In this document: positions 60,401 to 64,000 of the stretch, in pieces
Layout of the letters: every line of letters starts with the position of its first letter
Numbering within the stretch: position 1 is the first letter of the stretch
Assembly (NCBI GenBank): GCA_018650845.1
Contig: JABIFF010000002.1
Span: 1-64,000 of the forward strand
Origin: Chloroflexota bacterium
Lineage (GTDB): Bacteria > Chloroflexota > Dehalococcoidia > Lucifugimonadales > Lucifugimonadaceae
Direction: 5' to 3'
DNA length: 64,000 bases
Position numbers and translations under genes: made by a program
Notes under the pieces: model-generated
Databases searched by the model: none
Seen by the model: only the letters and a program-made list of their open reading frames with translations
What the model was told of the DNA's origin: nothing

Positions 60401-61066
60401 TTACTCTTCAGACTTTTCTTCTGAATCGTCGCTTGCCTCTTCGGTCGACTCTTCACCGGCGTCGCCAGATTCTTCTGAATCAGCATCGCTTGGAGTTTCG
60501 TCGATCTTGGCCTCAGCTGCTGCGAGCACATCCTCGAATGATGGGTCGAGAACATTGGTGTCCTCTTCCGTCATCTGAGCCTGAGCTTCTTCCATCTGCT
60601 TGTTCAGTTCGATGGACGCATCGTCGGCTACAACCACAACAACAATCGTTGCGGAAACACCCTCAACGAAGCGAGCTGGGATTTTGAAATCACCAACTGT
60701 GCGAATCGGTGCAGGAATCTGAATTCCTCGTCGATCGATCTCTCGCTCTGTCATTTCACTGAGTTTTGCAGCGATCATCGTGTTAGTAACCGAACCGTAG
60801 AGCCGACCTGTTGGGCCAGTTCGTACTTCGATTCGAACCTTCTGATCCTTGAGAGAATCGGCGACGTCTTGCCATTCTTTGGCCTCGACGAGTCGTCGTT
60901 CTTCAGCTTGTCCTCGGAGAGCGGATGCTCGGCGGAGTTCGTGCTCTGTAGCTTGAACCGCGAGACCCTGTGGGAGCAGGTAGTTTCGTGCGAAACCAGT
61001 TTTTACATCTTTGACGTCACCGGCTCGAGCGGTAGGACGTACATCCTGCAGGAATAGAACTTTCAC
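60401..61066 (-). CDS. rplI: Ribosomal protein bL9 with long acidic C-terminal extension
   Basis: A 221-residue L9. The N-terminal domain has MKVLFLQDVRPTARAGDVKDVK and GFARNYLLPQGLAVQAT, the rRNA-binding signature; the C-terminal globular domain includes GPTGRLYGSVTNTMIAAKL. Typical L9 has about 150 residues. Here residues 158-221 form a Glu/Asp/Ser/Ala-rich tail ending in EEKSEE, with no predicted fold. The start is GTG with AAGGTGAT upstream. The usual partners rpsF, ssb and rpsR are not beside it. It precedes the dnaB operon, a common bacterial order. Confidence 0.96.
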   Translation of the reverse strand: MKVLFLQDVRPTARAGDVKDVKTGFARNYLLPQGLAVQATEHELRRASALRGQAEERRLVEAKEWQDVADSLKDQKVRIEVRTGPTGRLYGSVTNTMIAAKLSEMTEREIDRRGIQIPAPIRTVGDFKIPARFVEGVSATIVVVVVADDASIELNKQMEEAQAQMTEEDTNVLDPSFEDVLAAAEAKIDETPSDADSEESGDAGEESTEEASDDSEEKSEE

Positions 61067-61402
61067 TATGTCATCACCTTGGAATACAACGGTAGGTTTT
61101 GCGCTGACAAACAGCGGATCGGCATGCCGACCCAGCCTCGTATTAGTTACGCGACTGCCGTCACACTCACTGTGCTAGATGTTGGTTTTTCGAACAAATC
61201 AAATTGAGCAATTGCTCGGATGTCCGTGAGCCAACCTATTAAAAGTACAACACCCTCTAGTTCACGGCTACCCAGTTCCGGACTAGTTCTGAAAGTTGGG
61301 ATGTACTTGTAATTAAGGCTTGCTGTGATTGAACTTTGATTTATATTCATTTCGGCACCTGCGGCAATAGGCACTTTGACTAGATATGGACGGTTGTGAG
61401 TA
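61067..61402. other. 336-base intergenic region with a 12-base palindrome
   Basis: The divergent gap between rplI and a lactonase gene. The one clear element is a perfect palindrome, TCGGCATGCCGA (61119-61130), extended by GG/CC, 53 bases upstream of the rplI start; it could be an operator. An open frame on the minus strand (61147-61374, 75 codons) has no recognisable family, no good ribosome-binding site and is not listed as a gene. I see no tRNA. Confidence 0.45.
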
Positions 61403-62290
61403 ATGACCAGCGAGATAATATTTCACTCTGGCTTAGGCGATCCCGAAGGCCCTGTTCTGCTTCCTGATGGAAGCTGGGGCGTGGTGGAAATGACTCCCGA
61501 GACGGGCTGCGTTTCTGTTCTTTCTGGCGATGGATCTTCAAAGCGTGTGATCGTTAAAACCGGCCGACCTAACGGCATGGTTCAGGACGCTAATGGCACG
61601 CTCTGGGTCGCTGAATCGATGAACCCACCGTCATTGCTTCGAGTTGGTCTGGATGGCTCTGCTGAGGTGGTTCTTACTGAAGGCGATGGTCACGAATTCC
61701 TATTTCCGAATGATCTGGTATTCGGTCCTGATGGCGCCATGTACATGACCGATTCAGGCGTTCATCGCGAGCCGTTCGTGAAGGCTCGAGAAGAAGGGCT
61801 CACCGATTTTCCGATAGACGGGAAGCTATTCCGTATCGATCTCGAAAACATGTCGGTAACAATGCTCGATGATGGGCTTCAATTCACAAATGGTCTGGCA
61901 TTCGGTATCGACAATGCTTTGTACGTAACTGCAACAGTGACAGGGCTGGTATACCGCTATGAGTGGAATGCCGATGGCACTCTTGGTCCTCGAGAAGATT
62001 TCGCTGATTTAGTGGATAGGTCGCAGCCACCCGGATTCAAGGGCGGCGATGGGCTTGCTGTGGGAGAGAACGGTTATCTCTATTGCGCCGTGGTGGGGCA
62101 GGGCGATGTGACCGTGATCGACACAAACGGCGGTCTAGTCGAACGAATCCCGGTTGGTGGCGAGCAGCCTACAAACGTTGCGTTTGGTCCTAAGGGCAGC
62201 GGAGATATCTACGTGACAGTCAAAGATACTGGCACGCTAGAACGACATCACGTTGGAGTCGAAGGACTCCCACTGCTGCCTTCCAAATAA
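61403..62290 (+). CDS. SMP-30/gluconolactonase-family lactonase
   Basis: A 295-residue propeller lactonase, the fourth in this window. Segments are GDPEGPVLLPDGSWGVVEM (metal Glu), FLFPNDLVFGPDGAMYMTDSG (metal Asn), FTNGLAFGIDNALYVTATV and KGGDGLAVGENGYLYCAVVGQGDV (metal Asp). It differs from the other three in the final blade, NVAFGPKGSGDIYVTVKDTG, and is closer to the strictosidine-synthase-like/lactonase branch. Stands alone, convergent with a degenerate alpha/beta-hydrolase gene. Confidence 0.9.
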   Translation: MTSEIIFHSGLGDPEGPVLLPDGSWGVVEMTPETGCVSVLSGDGSSKRVIVKTGRPNGMVQDANGTLWVAESMNPPSLLRVGLDGSAEVVLTEGDGHEFLFPNDLVFGPDGAMYMTDSGVHREPFVKAREEGLTDFPIDGKLFRIDLENMSVTMLDDGLQFTNGLAFGIDNALYVTATVTGLVYRYEWNADGTLGPREDFADLVDRSQPPGFKGGDGLAVGENGYLYCAVVGQGDVTVIDTNGGLVERIPVGGEQPTNVAFGPKGSGDIYVTVKDTGTLERHHVGVEGLPLLPSK

Positions 62291-62306
62291 TTACGGAACT
62301 ACGCAG

Positions 62307-62906
62307 CTACGCTTTGGGGTCGATAGGTTCCGGTTCTTCGAGGTCGGTTGATTCAGCACCTGAACCAGCAATGAACCAGTTAATCGCTGAAGCAGCAGCA
62401 TCAGGATTATCTTTCGCAGGGAAGTTGCCACAGTTTTCCGGTTCGATTAGCGTCGAATGACGAAGTGAATCGTGCATGCGAACAGCATTCTCATGGCTTA
62501 GAACAGTATTTTGGCGACCCCGCAAAATCAGCGTGGCTATCTCGTGCATTGCGCTGATCTGATCGTCAGCAAGCTCGCCGTCGCAGACGACTAATGAAGA
62601 AATCGAGCCTGCCGCCATAGCAACCGTATCGCCAGCAATTCTGATCGCATCGTCACCTTGAGCAATAATCAGAACTGGCTCGCCAATCTCCCAGATAAAC
62701 ATAAGTAGCTCAAGCGGAGATGAAACGCGCGGAAGCAACGGCGAGTGCGAGGGACTCAGGTACGAAACGAAATCGTCCCAGTCTCTAGGCGAGCTTTCAG
62801 GTGCGAGTATGACGATGGGCTGAGCGTTGTCGCTTCCAGACCAAGAATGTACTTCGAGGTTAGTGCCTGATTGCAATGTCACTGTGACTTCTTCGAAGTC
62901 GACCAT
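62307..62906 (-). CDS. Degenerate alpha/beta-hydrolase-fold protein
   Basis: A 199-residue protein with the outline of an alpha/beta hydrolase: PIVILAPESSPRDWDDF (first strand and oxyanion region), EPVLIIAQGDDAIRIAG where the nucleophile elbow GxSxG should be, TLILRGRQNTVLSHENAVRMHDSL (acid region) and ENCGNFPAKDNPDAAASAINWFI (normally GHF with the catalytic His). Both the Ser and His are missing, and the cap domain is absent. It is probably not a hydrolase and may bind a ligand or partner. The C-terminal tail is acidic (EEPEPIDPKA). Confidence 0.68.
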   Translation of the reverse strand: MVDFEEVTVTLQSGTNLEVHSWSGSDNAQPIVILAPESSPRDWDDFVSYLSPSHSPLLPRVSSPLELLMFIWEIGEPVLIIAQGDDAIRIAGDTVAMAAGSISSLVVCDGELADDQISAMHEIATLILRGRQNTVLSHENAVRMHDSLRHSTLIEPENCGNFPAKDNPDAAASAINWFIAGSGAESTDLEEPEPIDPKA

Positions 62907-63132
62907 GTCTTACTCGTTATCAAATCGCTTGAAAGGATCATCGGAAAAATGTTGAAAGGAATACTATCTCGCCGTTTCCAAATCAAGCTACCTAAAACCG
63001 ATGAATACGCCGCTAATGGGTGCGAGTAGGCTCTGGTGTAGGTATATTGGCTCCGCAACCGATAGGCGTTCAGATAGTTTTTTGTGCGCGATGAACATGT
63101 GAACGTATTTTCAGAGATAGAAGGAACCCAAC

Positions 63133-64000
63133 GTGACTACCAAAGACTGGGGAGCGATCTACAAGGAAATGGGCGCCAAGCCTGTTGTGAACGCCACTGG
63201 AAGCGTAACGCTGCTTGGTGGCTCGACACCGGTTGCGGAAGTAAAGGCTGCAATGGACGCAGCCGATTCGGCATACATCCCTCTAATCGAGCTTGAGCAG
63301 GTTGCTGGTGATCATATCGCTGAGATGCTCGGCGTTCCTGCTGCGTACGTTACTTCCGGCGCAGGATCGGCTCTAACGCTAGCTACCGCGGCATTCATGG
63401 CTGGTACAGACGATGACAAGGTTCAGCAGCTTCCCGACACGACGGGTATGCCCAATGAAATTCTTATTCAGAAGCGACAGCGTTACTGGTACGACCGATG
63501 TCTGGAACTTGCCGGTGCCAAGCTAGTCGAAATCGGTGACGAGAATGGCACGACCGAAGAAGATCTTCGAAACGCCATCAATGAGAACACTGCCGCTGTT
63601 CACTATGTTGTTTACGAACAGAAGCCAACCGATCCAAATGTCCTAACTCTCGAAAAAGTCATTGAGATCACGCACGAAATGGGCAAGCCGGTATCGGTCG
63701 ATGCTGCGGGGCAGGTCTACCCGCTTGAGAATTTCGGTAAGTACGTGAAGATGGGCGCTGACTTCCAGTGCATCGCCGCCAAGTACATGGGCGCACCTCA
63801 CTCCACCGGATTCGCTCTAGGTACTAAAGAAGTGATCGACGCTATTAGTCGTCATTCGTTCGTTGGTTACGAAGGCCGACGCATTCGTGGAATTGGCCGA
63901 CCACAGAAGATAGACCGTCAGGAAATCATGGGTGTGGTCGCTGCTGTGAAGCGGTGGCTAACACTGAACCACGAAGATCGTTTGTCTTTCGCAGAATCTC
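63133..64000 (+). CDS. SelA-like PLP-dependent enzyme (3' end outside window)
   Basis: The first 289 codons of a PLP enzyme of the SelA / D-glucosaminate-6-phosphate ammonia-lyase (DgaE) family. Visible are KPVVNATGSVTLLGGSTP, the opening seen in SelA proteins, MLGVPAAYVTSGAGSALTLA (cofactor phosphate loop), VSVDAAGQVYP (PLP Asp) and CIAAKYMGAPHSTGF (the Schiff-base Lys region). DgaE-type activity on an amino-sugar acid fits the surrounding sugar-acid genes better than selenocysteine synthesis, and no other Sec gene is in view. It starts with GTG, with AAGGAA eight bases upstream. Confidence 0.83.
   Translation, partial: MTTKDWGAIYKEMGAKPVVNATGSVTLLGGSTPVAEVKAAMDAADSAYIPLIELEQVAGDHIAEMLGVPAAYVTSGAGSALTLATAAFMAGTDDDKVQQLPDTTGMPNEILIQKRQRYWYDRCLELAGAKLVEIGDENGTTEEDLRNAINENTAAVHYVVYEQKPTDPNVLTLEKVIEITHEMGKPVSVDAAGQVYPLENFGKYVKMGADFQCIAAKYMGAPHSTGFALGTKEVIDAISRHSFVGYEGRRIRGIGRPQKIDRQEIMGVVAAVKRWLTLNHEDRLSFAES

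Noticed and set aside
61147-61374. 75-codon minus-strand open frame in the rplI/lactonase gap
   Set aside because: No recognisable family, no ribosome-binding site, and residues look like non-coding translation. Kept only as a remark in the intergenic entry.
1-64000. tRNA, rRNA, CRISPR, insertion sequence, prophage
   Set aside because: I scanned the gaps and found no cloverleaf, regularly spaced direct repeats, transposase or phage-type genes. The inverted repeats found do not encode proteins.

Overview
This window reads as a dense bacterial chromosome segment of intermediate GC. About 55 genes are packed with short gaps, many 1-4 nt overlaps, and several GTG or TTG starts. The gene content points to a heterotrophic marine-type Chloroflexota, most likely of the SAR202/Dehalococcoidia kind: four divergent enolase-superfamily enzymes, four SMP-30-type lactonases, a sulfatase, a creatininase-family hydrolase, Chloroflexota-style replication genes and many small lipoproteins. 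This placement is inferred from gene content; the window holds no rRNA or other marker that would settle it. I saw no tRNA, rRNA, CRISPR array, insertion sequence, integrase or prophage gene.

Layout. 1-6.2 kb: the 3' part of a PAS-repeat adenylate cyclase, a metallo-beta-lactamase hydrolase, a MenC/N-acylamino-acid-racemase-like enolase, a flavodoxin-family protein and a catabolic-type acetolactate synthase. 6.5-9.7 kb: a sulfatase / mannonate-dehydratase-like / double-cupin operon. 10-16.6 kb: an Eis-like acetyltransferase, an NnrS-like membrane protein, a minus-strand DUF362/small protein/epimerase operon and an SMP-30 lactonase. 16.7-20.3 kb: two lipoproteins, one with FG-GAP repeats and a UnbV domain, one thioredoxin-like. 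20.3-26.7 kb: a complete peptide/nickel-type ABC transporter, four minus-strand genes divergent from the binding lipoprotein, with a strong promoter and a perfect inverted repeat between them. 26.8-31.2 kb: six paralogous small lipoproteins of a family I do not recognise, plus a degenerate nuclease-like lipoprotein. 31.3-35.8 kb: two short-chain dehydrogenases, then the three-subunit proton-translocating transhydrogenase. 36-39.2 kb: a small alpha/beta-barrel candidate, an enolase-superfamily dehydratase and an FGGY kinase. 39.2-47.4 kb: a minus-strand run for sugar-acid and pentose-phosphate metabolism (two lactonases, rpiB, transaldolase, pgi, an aldolase-like protein, a HAD phosphatase, 6-phosphogluconate dehydrogenase and a small unknown). 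47.6-54.9 kb: a ceramidase-like protein, a GH4 glycosidase with an MDR dehydrogenase, a creatininase and two more enolase-superfamily enzymes. 55-56 kb: two related membrane proteins, the first cut by an in-frame amber codon. 56-61 kb: the replication block rplI-dnaB-dnaD-like-dnaC-like-HIT, in which the helicase loader carries two full AAA+ modules. 61.4-64 kb: another lactonase, a degenerate alpha/beta hydrolase and a SelA-like PLP enzyme running off the end.

How it fits together. The metabolic core looks like uptake and oxidation of sugars and sugar acids: GH4 and MDR oxidation, SMP-30 lactonases giving aldonates, enolase-superfamily and UxuA-like dehydratases, then an FGGY kinase and 6-phosphogluconate dehydrogenase feeding transaldolase, RpiB and Pgi. 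The transhydrogenase would balance NADH and NADPH. No glucose-6-phosphate dehydrogenase is present, so gluconate may be the entry point. No recognisable DNA-binding transcription factor is encoded. The features most worth following up are the lipoprotein family, the double-AAA+ helicase loader, the DnaA-box cluster before dnaB, the amber-split membrane gene and a family of hairpin repeats shared by three intergenic regions.
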